64,000 nucleotides of DNA, taken from Bacteroidota bacterium (GTDB taxonomy: Bacteria > Bacteroidota > Bacteroidia > 2-12-FULL-35-15). The stretch covers positions 434,001 to 498,000 of the forward strand of contig CANNHN010000002.1 of NCBI GenBank assembly GCA_947504725.1. The letters are read 5' to 3'. The number at the start of each line of letters is the position of its first letter. Position 1 is the first letter of the stretch. Under the pieces are notes generated by a model. It was not told where the DNA came from and searched no databases. It saw only the letters and a list, made by a program, of their open reading frames with translations. Below are positions 15,614-24,498 of the stretch, piece by piece. Both the position numbers and the translations under genes were made by a program.

Positions 15614-16870
15614 TTACATTTTAGTGTTTAGGAGATTAAAATATTTGATTTGCCATTTTATTATTTTGTTAAAATATCCGTTCACATCATCTTTCATTTC
15701 TCTTTTAGGCTTATCCTTTTTATAGTACTCCAGTAAGTCATATTTTGCTAAATACTCTTCTAAATCATTTTCTTTAAACTTCATTAATTTGCCGTCCCAT
15801 CCTTCTGCATAGTAACGATTTTCCTGTTCTAAATACAAGGAATAGTAGCACAATTTACCTGCAGCCAATATAATATATGGCTTATTGTCAATCAATCGCA
15901 TAAGCATTGGGGAAGAAAAATTATCTTTTTTATAAGTAAATAATTCTGCAGGAAGATTTTTAGCGTCTTCTTTCTTTATATTTCCTTCATCATCAATTAA
16001 TTTATAATCTGTTCCTTTAACAACAGACCAACTGAAACTTCCATTTTTCATTCTGGTTCCTTTTATTGGTTTATCATCAATATAATCTTGTAATGATGCA
16101 TAAAAATTCCCCTGTGCTTTTTGGTCAACACCGCCATTGCTTGTAGCCGTCCCTTCAACCTCCTTGATGTTTTTCATGTCACTATCATTGAAAGCTATTT
16201 CTGCAGAATAACTTTTCGTAGTCATTTTTGTTTGTTCATTTAACAAGCTAAAAACTAGAGCAATGTTTCCTTCATTATCAAATGTGAAATTTTGATTGAA
16301 AATTCTTTTTTGACCTTCATATTTTGAGCTCAATTTTTTTGTCGAAAGCACAGCGAAAGATTTTGTATCATAAATAGTGATTTCTGGATCTATATCATAT
16401 CCGGTTGAAATATTGTCTTTTAAAATAGCAAGTTTCGATTTGTCGGGAGAATATGTAGGTTTGTATATGATTTCACCAGAACTATATACGGAATTTACTT
16501 TCGTTGAATAGACCAGTTTGGGTTCGCTAAATTTGTTTGTTTTTATATTTAGCGTTTTTATTGAAAAATCTTTAGTGCCTGTTTTCTTTTGCCATACATC
16601 ATAAGCAATGACGATGTTTTCACCTATAAGTACAAAACTGGCAAAGTTGGATCCAGGATAAAACATTTCCTTTTGGCTCTTATCTGGGATTTTAGTTTCA
16701 ACCTTTAAAAGGACCTTTTGAGTTTTGATGTCTTTTTTAATAATTACAAAATTATATGCGCCTTCAACAGAAAATATTTCTTTATCTGTTTTCATCTCTT
16801 GGGCGGTTGAGTTTTTGAATATTCCTATGAATAAAAAAAGTAGGAAAATGATATTGTGTGACTTTTTCAT
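15614..16870 (-). CDS. Exported protein of unknown function
   Basis: 418 residues. A signal peptide is clear (MKKSHNIIFLLFLFIGIF, cleavage near TAQ24). The mature protein is lysine-rich and beta-rich, with repeated strand patterns such as KTGTKDFSIKTLNIKTNKF, PEITIYDTKSFAVLS and KPYIILAAGKLCYYSLY. These suggest a WD/propeller-like architecture, but no family is recognised. There is no T9SS C-terminal domain, so it is probably periplasmic. It is transcribed alone in the leftward direction, with its own upstream gap of 95 bases where I see nothing distinctive. Confidence 0.75.
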   Translation of the reverse strand: MKKSHNIIFLLFLFIGIFKNSTAQEMKTDKEIFSVEGAYNFVIIKKDIKTQKVLLKVETKIPDKSQKEMFYPGSNFASFVLIGENIVIAYDVWQKKTGTKDFSIKTLNIKTNKFSEPKLVYSTKVNSVYSSGEIIYKPTYSPDKSKLAILKDNISTGYDIDPEITIYDTKSFAVLSTKKLSSKYEGQKRIFNQNFTFDNEGNIALVFSLLNEQTKMTTKSYSAEIAFNDSDMKNIKEVEGTATSNGGVDQKAQGNFYASLQDYIDDKPIKGTRMKNGSFSWSVVKGTDYKLIDDEGNIKKEDAKNLPAELFTYKKDNFSSPMLMRLIDNKPYIILAAGKLCYYSLYLEQENRYYAEGWDGKLMKFKENDLEEYLAKYDLLEYYKKDKPKREMKDDVNGYFNKIIKWQIKYFNLLNTKM

Positions 16871-16965
16871 GTTTTTGTTTTTAGTTTATTTAATCTAATT
16901 CGTCTTGCTAGTTCATTTATTTGTTTGAAGTAAAATTTCAAGTTTCCAATCAATTATATTTCTCC

Positions 16966-17418
16966 TTAGTTTACGCTTTCATAGCCATGATCAGTTTTTA
17001 AATGCCCTCCCAACGCAGCCTCCACAGCCAATTCATCACAACGGTTGTTTTCAATATTGGAAGAGTGTCCTTTCACCCAAACAAATTTTATTTTATGTTG
17101 ACGGTATACTTTTAAAAAGCGTTTCCATAAATCCGGATTCTTTTTATCCTTAAAGTTTTTTTTCTCCCAGCCGAATACCCATTTTAGTTCAACGGAATCG
17201 ACTACATATTTTGAATCAGAATAAACAGTTGCTGAAGTATCTTCTTTTTTTAAAGACTCTAAAGCAACAATTACACTTAACAATTCCATGCGATTGTTGG
17301 TGGTCAATTTAAATCCTTCAGAAATTTCTTTACGATGTGTGCCAGCAATCATCACCACCCCAAATCCGCCTGGACCAGGGTTTCCACGAGAAGCACCATC
17401 TGTATAGATCTTTATCAT
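16966..17418 (-). CDS. rnhA: Ribonuclease HI
   Basis: 150 residues, standard for RNase HI, which removes RNA from RNA:DNA hybrids. The four acidic active-site positions are visible: Asp in IYTDGASRGNPGPGG, Glu in NNRMELLSV, Asp in VYSDSKYVVDS and Asp in NNRCDELAV, preceded by the conserved VKGHS histidine. It starts 1 base before the marC-like gene stop (17420), so the two are co-transcribed leftward. Confidence 0.97.
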   Translation of the reverse strand: MIKIYTDGASRGNPGPGGFGVVMIAGTHRKEISEGFKLTTNNRMELLSVIVALESLKKEDTSATVYSDSKYVVDSVELKWVFGWEKKNFKDKKNPDLWKRFLKVYRQHKIKFVWVKGHSSNIENNRCDELAVEAALGGHLKTDHGYESVN

Positions 17419-17419
17419 T

Positions 17420-17998
17420 TTATTTGTGCATAATTAATCCCGCGTGAGTGGTAAACAGCTTCACTGCAATCGCCAATAAAATAATTCCAAATACTTTTCG
17501 CAAAATGTTAATTCCACCTGGACCTAATATTTTTTCTAAGCGATGTGTGTTTCTTAAAACTACATAAACAACAATCAAGTTAATTAAAATAGCAACCAAA
17601 ATGTTTTCGATGAAATATTCAGCACGAAGAGAAAGTAAAGTAGTTAATGTTCCTGTTCCTGCAATTAATGGAAAAGCAATGGGAACAACAGATGCCGTTG
17701 CGGCCGTTTCATCTTTGTAAAACTTTACCCCTAAAATCATTTCCAACGCCAAAAAGAAAATCACAAACGATCCAGCAATAGCAAAGGAACTAACATCAAT
17801 TCCAATCAGATTTAATATTTGTTCTCCAATAAACATGAATACGATCATGATTATACCTGAAACGATGGTTGCTTTTTCAGATTGTATTTTCCCGACTTTG
17901 CCTTGTAAGTCAAGTAAAACAGGAAGTGAGCCTATTACATCAATCACAGCAAATAAAATCATGCTGAGTGTTGCTATTTGTTTAAAGTCAAAGTTCAT
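17420..17998 (-). CDS. MarC family (UPF0056) integral membrane protein
   Basis: 192 residues with six hydrophobic segments. The first carries FAVIDVIGSLPVLL and the fourth region PLIAGTGTLTTLL, both typical MarC-family motifs. The family was once tied to multiple antibiotic resistance, but the link was withdrawn; the transported substrate is unknown. It is the upstream member of a pair with rnhA. The gap to purN (157 bases) holds a family A repeat. Confidence 0.9.
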   Translation of the reverse strand: MNFDFKQIATLSMILFAVIDVIGSLPVLLDLQGKVGKIQSEKATIVSGIIMIVFMFIGEQILNLIGIDVSSFAIAGSFVIFFLALEMILGVKFYKDETAATASVVPIAFPLIAGTGTLTTLLSLRAEYFIENILVAILINLIVVYVVLRNTHRLEKILGPGGINILRKVFGIILLAIAVKLFTTHAGLIMHK

Positions 17999-18126
17999 GG
18001 TGTACGGATAACGAATTATTACTAATTTACTAATCTGTGTGTTAAATATATGCTAAATAGTTTGCTCTGTGAATTAAAAATCATGAACTCAATAAAAAAC
18101 TATTCCAATGTGAATAAACTCTTTTT

Positions 18127-18150
18127 TTTCTCCTTTTTTCTCTGCGTTAA
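18127..18150. repeat. Partial family A repeat downstream of purN
   Basis: tttctccttttttctctgcgtt is a degenerate, single-arm copy. Read on the minus strand it begins aacgcagag six bases after the purN stop, in the same after-stop position as the copies at 13467 and 14696. Confidence 0.5.
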
Positions 18151-18155
18151 AAAAG

Positions 18156-18722
18156 TTAAGACAGCAGCCCCTCAATTGTTTTCGGAAAAAATGTATATTC
18201 TAATTGATGAATTTTTTTTGCCAAATCTTCAGCAGTGTCATTCTCTTTAACTTCACATTTATATTGTGCAATTATTTTTCCTTCATCGTAATGCTCATTC
18301 ACAAAATGAATTGAAATTCCACTTTCTTTTTCTTTTGCATCAATTACCGCTTTGTGCACATTCATCCCGTACATTCCCTTGCCGCCAAATTTTGGTAAGA
18401 GAGCGGGATGAATATTCACAATTTTATTTGGAAACGCATTAATTAAGTTTTCCGGAATCATCCATAAAAATCCAGCAAGTACAATCAAATCAATATTTGC
18501 ATTTTTTAAAACTGCAATCACTTCATTTGTTTCGCAAAAAGAATGTTTGTCAATTACCAATGTAGGAATCTGATTGTTTTTTGCACGATTCAAAACATTG
18601 GCCATAGATTTATTAGAAACCACCAATGCAATTTTTATGCTTTTCGAGGATTTGAAAAAATCAATAATTGTTTGTGCATTGGTTCCTTCACCTGAAGCAA
18701 AAATGGCAATATTTTTAATCAT
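18156..18722 (-). CDS. purN: Phosphoribosylglycinamide formyltransferase (folate-dependent)
   Basis: 188 residues. It transfers a formyl group from 10-formyl-tetrahydrofolate to GAR in purine synthesis. Visible are IFASGEGTNAQTIIDFF (phosphate-binding loop) and VNIHPALLPKFGGKGMYG with the catalytic Asn and His. The Asp is in YDEGKIIAQ near residue 150. Its start is 39 bases from the divergent nitroreductase gene. The formate-dependent isozyme purT is also present in this window at 55037-56203. Confidence 0.95.
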   Translation of the reverse strand: MIKNIAIFASGEGTNAQTIIDFFKSSKSIKIALVVSNKSMANVLNRAKNNQIPTLVIDKHSFCETNEVIAVLKNANIDLIVLAGFLWMIPENLINAFPNKIVNIHPALLPKFGGKGMYGMNVHKAVIDAKEKESGISIHFVNEHYDEGKIIAQYKCEVKENDTAEDLAKKIHQLEYTFFPKTIEGLLS

Positions 18723-18761
18723 GCTACAAAAGTACTATTTTTACAAAAAGAGAAATTTTAA

Positions 18762-19430
18762 ATGAAAAAAACATATCCTTATATCGATTATACAAAAGAA
18801 TCGTATTCTGAAATTGAAATGCTTAAGCGAACCAAAGAGTTTTATCAATGGATGGATACTCGCAGAACGGTGCGCGATTTTTCGGATAAGCCAATCCCCA
18901 AAGAAGTAATAGAAAACATTTTATTAGCAGCATCTACCGCGCCATCGGGGGCACATAAGCAGCCATGGACATTTTGTGTGGTCACGAATCCCGACTTGAA
19001 AAAACAGATTCGTGCAGCAGCAGAAAAGGAAGAATACGATAGTTATAATGGTAGAATGACAGATGAATGGTTAGAAGATTTGGCCCCTTTGGGAACAAAT
19101 TGGGAAAAACCATTTTTGGAGGTTGCTCCAGCATTAATAATTGTCTTTAAAAGAGCCTATGAATTTGAGAATGAAAAGAAAAAAAACAACTATTATGTGA
19201 CAGAGTCGGTTGGCCTTGCAGCTGGTTTTTTGTTGGCAGCAATTCATAACGCAGGGCTCGTAGCGCTTACTCACACGCCAAGTCCAATGAATTTTTTGTG
19301 TAAATTATTGGATCGACCGGACAATGAGCGCCCTTTTTTGCTAATTCCCATTGGTTACCTAGCAAATAACACGCAAGTACCTGATTTAAAGAGAAAAAGC
19401 TTAGAGCAGATTGATGTTTTTTATGAATAA
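18762..19430 (+). CDS. Nitroreductase-fold flavoprotein, iodotyrosine deiodinase (IYD)-like
   Basis: 222 residues. An FMN-dependent nitroreductase-fold protein with the N-terminal [13 protein letters not shown] and the [12 protein letters not shown] loop. The region [20 protein letters not shown] plus the terminal [12 protein letters not shown] closely resembles animal IYD as I remember it. The three residues that bind the halotyrosine zwitterion in IYD (Glu, then Tyr at +4 and Lys at +25 from Glu) appear here as Glu91, Tyr95 and Lys116. Bacterial IYDs from Bacteroidota are known to reductively dehalogenate halotyrosines. It stands alone, divergent from purN. A generic nitroreductase is the alternative. 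Confidence 0.88.
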   Translation: MKKTYPYIDYTKESYSEIEMLKRTKEFYQWMDTRRTVRDFSDKPIPKEVIENILLAASTAPSGAHKQPWTFCVVTNPDLKKQIRAAAEKEEYDSYNGRMTDEWLEDLAPLGTNWEKPFLEVAPALIIVFKRAYEFENEKKKNNYYVTESVGLAAGFLLAAIHNAGLVALTHTPSPMNFLCKLLDRPDNERPFLLIPIGYLANNTQVPDLKRKSLEQIDVFYE

Positions 19431-19442
19431 TTCGCTTATTTT

Positions 19443-19472
19443 TTTGTAATTATGCATATAACTATATCTTTG
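19443..19472 (+). promoter_or_regulatory. Consensus promoter of acpP-fabF-rnc
   Basis: TTTG at 19443-19446, 18-base spacer and TATCTTTG at 19465-19472, followed by gcaccc. This matches the Bacteroidota -33/-7 pattern. It lies 32 bases before the acpP ATG at 19505. Confidence 0.75.
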
Positions 19473-19504
19473 CACCCAAAATTAACCCAAAAACATTTAA
19501 AAAA

Positions 19505-19741
19505 ATGTCAGACATTGCAACAAAAGTAAAAGCTATCATCGTTGATAAATTAGGTGTAGACGAGAAAGAAGTAACACCAACAGCAAGCTTTACAAATGAT
19601 TTAGGAGCAGATTCTTTGGATACTGTGGAATTAATCATGGAATTTGAAAAAGAATTCAACATCGCTATCCCTGATGATCAAGCTGAAAAGATTGGTACAG
19701 TAGGTGATGCAATTGCTTATATCGAAGCAAACGCAAAATAA
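19505..19741 (+). CDS. acpP: Acyl carrier protein
   Basis: 78 residues, acidic. It carries growing acyl chains on 4'-phosphopantetheine attached to the serine of the DSL motif, here [16 protein letters not shown] at about residues 36-51. It starts the acpP-fabF-rnc operon (22 bases to fabF), the usual order in this phylum, and has a consensus promoter. Confidence 0.98.
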   Translation: MSDIATKVKAIIVDKLGVDEKEVTPTASFTNDLGADSLDTVELIMEFEKEFNIAIPDDQAEKIGTVGDAIAYIEANAK

Positions 19742-19762
19742 TTCTCTCATAAGATTTATTTA

Positions 19763-21019
19763 ATGAAGTTTAGACGAGTAGTAGTAACAGGTCTTGGCGC
19801 TATAACACCAATAGGAAATAATGTTCCTGATTTTTGGAACAATCTTCTGAATGGAGTGAGCGGAGCTGCACCTATTACTCGTTTTGATGCTTCAAAGTTC
19901 AAAACTCAATTTGCTTGCGAAGTAAAAGGATTTAATCCTGAAGAATACCTCGATCGTAAAGAAGCTCGCAAAATCGACCCTTTTTCTCAGTATGGTTTAT
20001 GTTCCGCTATTCAGGCTGTTAAAGATGCCGGATTAGATGGAGAAAATGCATTTGATAAGGATCGTGCTGGAGTTATTTGGGGTTCAGGTATTGGTGGATT
20101 ACAAACTTTTCAAGACGAATGTTTTGGTTATGCTAAAGGTGATGGAACTCCGCGTTTCAATCCTTTCTTCATTCCTAAAATGATCGCAGATATTTGTTCA
20201 GGACACATCTCTATCCGCTTTGGAATGCGTGGCCCTAACTTTACTACCGTTTCTGCTTGTGCTTCTTCTACCAATGCTTTAATTGATGCTGCAACCTATA
20301 TTAAATTAGGGAAAGCTGATATTATTGTAACAGGTGGTTCTGAGGCTGCAGTGTGTGAAGCAGGGATTGGTGGGTTCAACGCAATGCACGCATTATCTAC
20401 TCGTAACGATTCTCCACAAACAGCTTCTCGTCCGTTTGATGTTGATCGTGATGGGTTTGTTTTAGGCGAAGGTGCGGGTTGTTTGATTCTTGAAGAATTA
20501 GAACATGCTTTAAAACGCGGTGCAAAAATTTATGCAGAAGTTGTTGGTGGTGGAATGACCGCTGATGCAAATCACATTACTGCACCTCATCCAGAAGGAT
20601 TAGGCGCATTGAATGTTATGCGTAATGCTTTGCAAGATGCAGAAATGAAGCCTGAAGATATTGATTATGTAAACGTTCACGGAACATCAACTCCTCTTGG
20701 TGATCTTGCTGAAACCAAAGCCATCCTTGGTGTATTTGGTGAACATGCGTATAAATTAAATATTAGTTCTACTAAATCAATGACGGGCCACTTGCTTGGA
20801 GCTGCTGGTTCCATTGAAGCAATTGCTTGTGTATTGGCTTGTCAAAATGATATTGTTCCTCCAACCATCAATCACTTTAATGATGATCCAGCTTTGGATA
20901 ACAAACTGAATCTTACTTTCAACAAAGCTCAGAAACGTATTGTGCGTGCTGCTTTAAGTAATACTTTCGGTTTTGGTGGACACAACGCTTCCGTAATTGT
21001 AAAGAAATACACAGCTTAA
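19763..21019 (+). CDS. fabF: 3-oxoacyl-ACP synthase II
   Basis: 418 residues, full length. It elongates acyl-ACP with malonyl-ACP. The Cys-His-His triad is complete: Cys in TTVSACASSTNAL, His in VNVHGTSTPLGD and His in STKSMTGHLLGAAG. The C-terminal NTFGFGGHNASVI is typical. It lies between acpP and rnc in a tight operon. Confidence 0.98.
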   Translation: MKFRRVVVTGLGAITPIGNNVPDFWNNLLNGVSGAAPITRFDASKFKTQFACEVKGFNPEEYLDRKEARKIDPFSQYGLCSAIQAVKDAGLDGENAFDKDRAGVIWGSGIGGLQTFQDECFGYAKGDGTPRFNPFFIPKMIADICSGHISIRFGMRGPNFTTVSACASSTNALIDAATYIKLGKADIIVTGGSEAAVCEAGIGGFNAMHALSTRNDSPQTASRPFDVDRDGFVLGEGAGCLILEELEHALKRGAKIYAEVVGGGMTADANHITAPHPEGLGALNVMRNALQDAEMKPEDIDYVNVHGTSTPLGDLAETKAILGVFGEHAYKLNISSTKSMTGHLLGAAGSIEAIACVLACQNDIVPPTINHFNDDPALDNKLNLTFNKAQKRIVRAALSNTFGFGGHNASVIVKKYTA

Positions 21020-21025
21020 TTTCTC

Positions 21026-21751
21026 TTGCCAAAATTTACCAAACCAATCAGGGTTTATTTTTCTCCCGATAAAAAATTACACGAATCACTAAAAAATGTT
21101 CTTGGTTTTTATCCAACGAATATTTCATTGTATAAATTGGCTTTTCGCCATAGCTCTGCTGCACAAGTTATTAAAAAAGGGGTAAGAGATAGTAACGAAC
21201 GGCTTGAGTTTTTAGGAGACTCAGTTATCGGAATGGTTGTCGCGGATTATTTATTTAAAAAGTTTCCTTTTAAAGATGAAGGTTTTTTGACGAAGATGCG
21301 CTCGAAAATGGTAAGCCGACAACAGCACAATCAACTTGCCATGAAGTTAGGCTTGAATAAATTTTTGGAAGTAAACAATGATAGGCAAAACAATAAGTCG
21401 AGCTCCATCAATGGAGATGCTTATGAAGCCTTAATTGGCGCGATATATTTAGATAAAGGATATGTGTTTGCTCAGCAATTTATACTTACTCGTATAGTGA
21501 ATGTTCATATTGATATGGATGAAGTGGAAACCAAAGAAGTAGATTTTAAGAGTAAATTGATTGAGTGGGTACAAAAAGAGAAAAAGGAATTTCGCTTCGA
21601 AACCCTTGTTGATGGTGCATCTTCTGATGATAAACTTTATTGCATACAGCTTGTAGTAGATAACGAAGCAATAGGAAAGGCGCAACATTTTTCAAAAAAA
21701 CGAGCCGAACAACTGGTTGCTGAGTTGGCTTGTGGGATATTAGAGATATAA
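21026..21751 (+). CDS. rnc: Ribonuclease III
   Basis: 241 residues. It cleaves double-stranded RNA, including rRNA precursors. The catalytic domain has the signature ERLEFLGDSVIG (about residues 59-70) and the second acidic motif GDAYEALIGAIYLDKG. The double-stranded RNA-binding domain follows at about 170-241 (SKKRAEQLVAELACGIL). The start is TTG at 21026, six bases after the fabF stop: no ATG or GTG lies early enough to keep the N-terminal helix, so the TTG is the best choice. It is the last gene of the fatty-acid operon. Confidence 0.93.
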   Translation: MPKFTKPIRVYFSPDKKLHESLKNVLGFYPTNISLYKLAFRHSSAAQVIKKGVRDSNERLEFLGDSVIGMVVADYLFKKFPFKDEGFLTKMRSKMVSRQQHNQLAMKLGLNKFLEVNNDRQNNKSSSINGDAYEALIGAIYLDKGYVFAQQFILTRIVNVHIDMDEVETKEVDFKSKLIEWVQKEKKEFRFETLVDGASSDDKLYCIQLVVDNEAIGKAQHFSKKRAEQLVAELACGILEI

Positions 21752-21800
21752 ATTCCATAATGTCATAATTGTCAAAATAACAAGCGCGATCTTTCCAACC

Positions 21801-21852
21801 GTCACCCTGAGCGCAACCGAAGGTTGGTCACCCAGAGCGGAGTCGAAGGGCG
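21801..21852. repeat. Family B repeat (CCCTGAGCG type), two tandem 26-bp copies
   Basis: Copy 1 at 21801-21826 begins gtcaccctgagcgcaacc; copy 2 at 21827-21852 begins gtcacccagagcggagtc. They are exactly adjacent and in the same direction, in the gap between rnc and the next gene, followed by a purine-rich tail. Single copies occur at 25780, 30532, 42091 and 44828, and an inverted pair at 54974-55026. Apart from these repeats the 219-base gap (21752-21970) holds nothing that I can identify. Confidence 0.85.
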
Positions 21853-21970
21853 AGGGACGAAGGGAAAGGAATGAAAGGGTTTTTGATTTGATGACATAAA
21901 AATAATCTCCTTTTCCAAGCATTCTTCGTTTTAGATTCATAAATTTACAATAGTTTTAAAAAAGCATTTT

Positions 21971-22390
21971 TTGGGAAAGTATACTCTTGAAATAGAATAC
22001 GATTACGATTTTGTGTTGATTGGTATTTCATCGCATGAAAAAGATTATCGTATTTGTTGGGCACTCAACAATCAATTGGGGTTGAATTTAGTTAAAGCAG
22101 ATGCGTTAGAAATAAAGGACAAAAAACAAGATGAATTGTCACACTTTTCGCTGTTCAGCTTTGAACAACCCGATGAATTTATGGAATACTTCATTATTGC
22201 GAATAGAAGTGAAAAGGGATTACTTATCCCTGAGCAAAAGCAAGTAGATTATTTTTTTATTATCCGTGGTGAAGTGGATGATGAGAAAGTAATGGAAATG
22301 GTAAAACAAATAAAAGGTAGTAATTTAGTGCAAACCGCTTTTAGAGTAGATGTAAATGCACTTAAATCAAAACAGAATTTAATATTATAA
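21971..22390 (+). CDS. IPExxxVDY family protein
   Basis: 139 residues. The diagnostic motif LIPEQKQVDYFFIIRG lies at about residues 85-100. This small family is, from memory, confined to Bacteroidota and named only by its motif; its function is unknown. The start is TTG at 21971, which gives the conserved N-terminal YTLEIEYDYDFVLIGISS; no ATG is available upstream in frame. Homologues lie between rnc and pyk in many flavobacteria, as here, so it is probably part of a conserved neighbourhood. Confidence 0.88.
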   Translation: MGKYTLEIEYDYDFVLIGISSHEKDYRICWALNNQLGLNLVKADALEIKDKKQDELSHFSLFSFEQPDEFMEYFIIANRSEKGLLIPEQKQVDYFFIIRGEVDDEKVMEMVKQIKGSNLVQTAFRVDVNALKSKQNLIL

Positions 22391-22396
22391 AAAGCA

Positions 22397-22533
22397 CCAC
22401 AGATTACGCAAATTTTCACAGATTATATTTTTTGAAAAATTTGGTGTGGGGTAAAAAAATTAAAAATAAATAAACACACACAGTACATATAATTATAACA
22501 GATTTTATCTGTGAAAATTTGTGTAATCTGTGG
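22397..22533. repeat. 27-bp near-perfect inverted repeat (ACAGATTA type) upstream of pyk
   Basis: Left arm 22397-22423 begins ccacagattacgcaaatttt; right arm 22507-22533 is its reverse complement with one mismatch in 27 (ends gtgtaatctgtgg). The 83-base spacer is very AT-rich. The element starts 7 bases after one stop codon and ends 13 bases before the pyk ATG, like the family A copies. No coding capacity is seen. Confidence 0.85.
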
Positions 22534-22546
22534 TAAAAAGTAACTT

Positions 22547-23980
22547 ATGAAAAGAACAAAAATTGTTGCAACACTAGGTCCGGCATCTTCTTCAGCCGCA
22601 GTGATTGAGGAAATGATTAAAGCAGGAGCAGATGTTTGCCGAATTAATTTTTCGCATGGAGCTTACGATATTGTGCTAGAGCAAATCAATACGATTCGTT
22701 CTTTAAATAAAAAGCTAGGAAAGCATACTGCAATTCTTGCCGATTTGCAAGGCCCGAAATTACGTATTGGTGTTGTAGAAAATAACGGAGTTGAATTGGT
22801 TGCTGGAAAAGAAGTTACCATTACTACCAATGAATGTATTGGAACAGCTGAAAAACTATACATCACCTATCCGCAGTTTCCAAAAGATGTTAATGTTGGA
22901 GAAAATATTTTAATTGATGATGGTAAACTTTTATTGACTGTCGTTTCCACAAATGGTATTGATGAGGTAAAAGCGATTGTTGGTCATGGTGGAACGTTGT
23001 CTTCTAAAAAAGGAGTGAATCTTCCCAACACAAAAATATCCTTACCATGTTTAACAGAAAAGGATTTGAAGGATTTAGATTTTGCCTTAACACATAAAGT
23101 GGATTGGGTGGGATTATCATTTGTTCGATCAGCTGCAGATATTATTGAGTTGAAACATTTGATTCAAAATTTTGATCACAACGTCAGAACACGCGTTGTT
23201 GCCAAAATTGAAAAACCAGAAGCGATTTCTGATATTGATAATATCATCAAAGAAACGGATGCATTAATGGTTGCCCGTGGAGATTTGGGAGTGGAAGTTC
23301 CAATGCAAGAAGTTCCAGTGATTCAAAAAATGTTGGTACGTAAATGTTTGGAAGCATCTAAACCTGTTATTATTGCAACGCAAATGATGGAGAGTATGAT
23401 TACGAATATCAGCCCCTCTCGTGCTGAAGTGAATGATGTTGCAAACAGCGTTATGGATGGTGCAGATGCAGTGATGTTAAGTGGTGAAACATCTGTTGGA
23501 AATCATCCCGCAAAAGTGGTTGCAGCAATGACAAAAATTATTGAGCACGTAGAACAAGAAAGCGATGTTTATAATCGCGATAATGCAGCACCAGAAGTAG
23601 ACATTCACAATCAACGGTTTTTATCAGATTCAATTTGCTATACAGCAGCAAAAATGGCTCAGAGAACAAATGCAGCTGCAATTGTTACAATGACACATTC
23701 GGGATACACCGCATTTAAATTATCTAGCCATAGACCAAAAGCAGAAATTTTTGTGTTTACCGACAATTATGATATCCTTACAACGTTAAATTTAGTTTGG
23801 GGTGTTCGTGGTTTTTATTACGACAAAAATATTAGTACAGATCATACCATTGCAGATATTAAATTTATTCTGAAGAAAAGTGGAGAAGTAAAAACAGGTG
23901 ATTTGATTATTAATATCGCAAGTATTCCATTAAGCGAAATGGGAAAATCAAACATGATTAAACTTTCAGCGGTAGAATAA
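22547..23980 (+). CDS. pyk: Pyruvate kinase
   Basis: 477 residues. It converts phosphoenolpyruvate and ADP to pyruvate and ATP. Seen are the N-terminal KIVATLGPASSS, INFSHG, ILADLQGPKLRIG, the active-site signature VAKIEKPEAISDID with its catalytic Lys, and MVARGDLGVEVP and IATQMMESM. The C-terminal regulatory domain is present (TMTHSGYTAF). Full length. Its 5' region is occupied by the 137-base inverted-repeat element. Confidence 0.98.
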   Translation: MKRTKIVATLGPASSSAAVIEEMIKAGADVCRINFSHGAYDIVLEQINTIRSLNKKLGKHTAILADLQGPKLRIGVVENNGVELVAGKEVTITTNECIGTAEKLYITYPQFPKDVNVGENILIDDGKLLLTVVSTNGIDEVKAIVGHGGTLSSKKGVNLPNTKISLPCLTEKDLKDLDFALTHKVDWVGLSFVRSAADIIELKHLIQNFDHNVRTRVVAKIEKPEAISDIDNIIKETDALMVARGDLGVEVPMQEVPVIQKMLVRKCLEASKPVIIATQMMESMITNISPSRAEVNDVANSVMDGADAVMLSGETSVGNHPAKVVAAMTKIIEHVEQESDVYNRDNAAPEVDIHNQRFLSDSICYTAAKMAQRTNAAAIVTMTHSGYTAFKLSSHRPKAEIFVFTDNYDILTTLNLVWGVRGFYYDKNISTDHTIADIKFILKKSGEVKTGDLIINIASIPLSEMGKSNMIKLSAVE

Positions 23981-23982
23981 GT

Positions 23983-24450
23983 ATGAATTTAAAGCCCATA
24001 CGGTTTTTTATTTTATTACTGTTTGGCCTATCATGTTCCGCTCAGAATAATTACATCGATTGGGATAAAGAGTCAATTGTCAAAGATTTTCAATCCCTTT
24101 CTAAGAGCAATGAAAAGTATATCGTTTCAACAAAAGATTCATCCGGAATTCTGAAAATTGAAATCACAGGTCATGAAAAAATTAAGTGTGAATTTCGTTT
24201 TGATTCTTTAGAATTTTGTAACGCTTCCAATTTTATTTATTGCTGTGATGACTGTTCTGAAAAACACATCAAAGAATTTGTTGAGAATAAATATTATGGC
24301 TGGATAAAAAAATCACCAGGATTGTATTATTCAAAAAGAAAGCGCAAAACACAAATGGAAATTTTTAATTCTAATCCAGCCGCAACAGTAATCATTTTTA
24401 CAAAAATAAACTGGACAAAACAAGAGTATAAAAACCTAAGTAAAAAATAA
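23983..24450 (+). CDS. Small exported protein, possible lipoprotein
   Basis: 155 residues, unrecognised. The N-terminus is a signal sequence with a lipobox-like LFGLSCSAQ (Cys near residue 19). The mature part has a paired-cysteine segment (FIYCCDDCSEKH at about residue 85) that may bind a metal or form disulfides, and a lysine-rich C-terminus. It begins 2 bases after the pyk stop, so it is co-transcribed with pyk. No function is proposed. Confidence 0.75.
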   Translation: MNLKPIRFFILLLFGLSCSAQNNYIDWDKESIVKDFQSLSKSNEKYIVSTKDSSGILKIEITGHEKIKCEFRFDSLEFCNASNFIYCCDDCSEKHIKEFVENKYYGWIKKSPGLYYSKRKRKTQMEIFNSNPAATVIIFTKINWTKQEYKNLSKK

Positions 24451-24453
24451 AAC

Positions 24454-24490
24454 TCCGCGACCTCTGCGCCTTCTTAGCGCTCTCTGCGGT
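24454..24490. repeat. Family A repeat directly upstream of the ArsC-like gene
   Basis: tccgcgacctctgcgcctt at the left and ctctctgcggt at the right, ending 8 bases before the ATG at 24499 and starting 3 bases after the previous stop. It is the same before-start orientation as 13518-13546 and 27335-27371. Confidence 0.8.
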
Positions 24491-24498
24491 AAAATAAT

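Noticed and set aside
18050-18250. 66-codon open frame between the marC-like gene and purN
   Set aside because: It overlaps the end of purN on the other strand and includes a family A repeat; low-complexity Phe/Lys sequence suggests chance.
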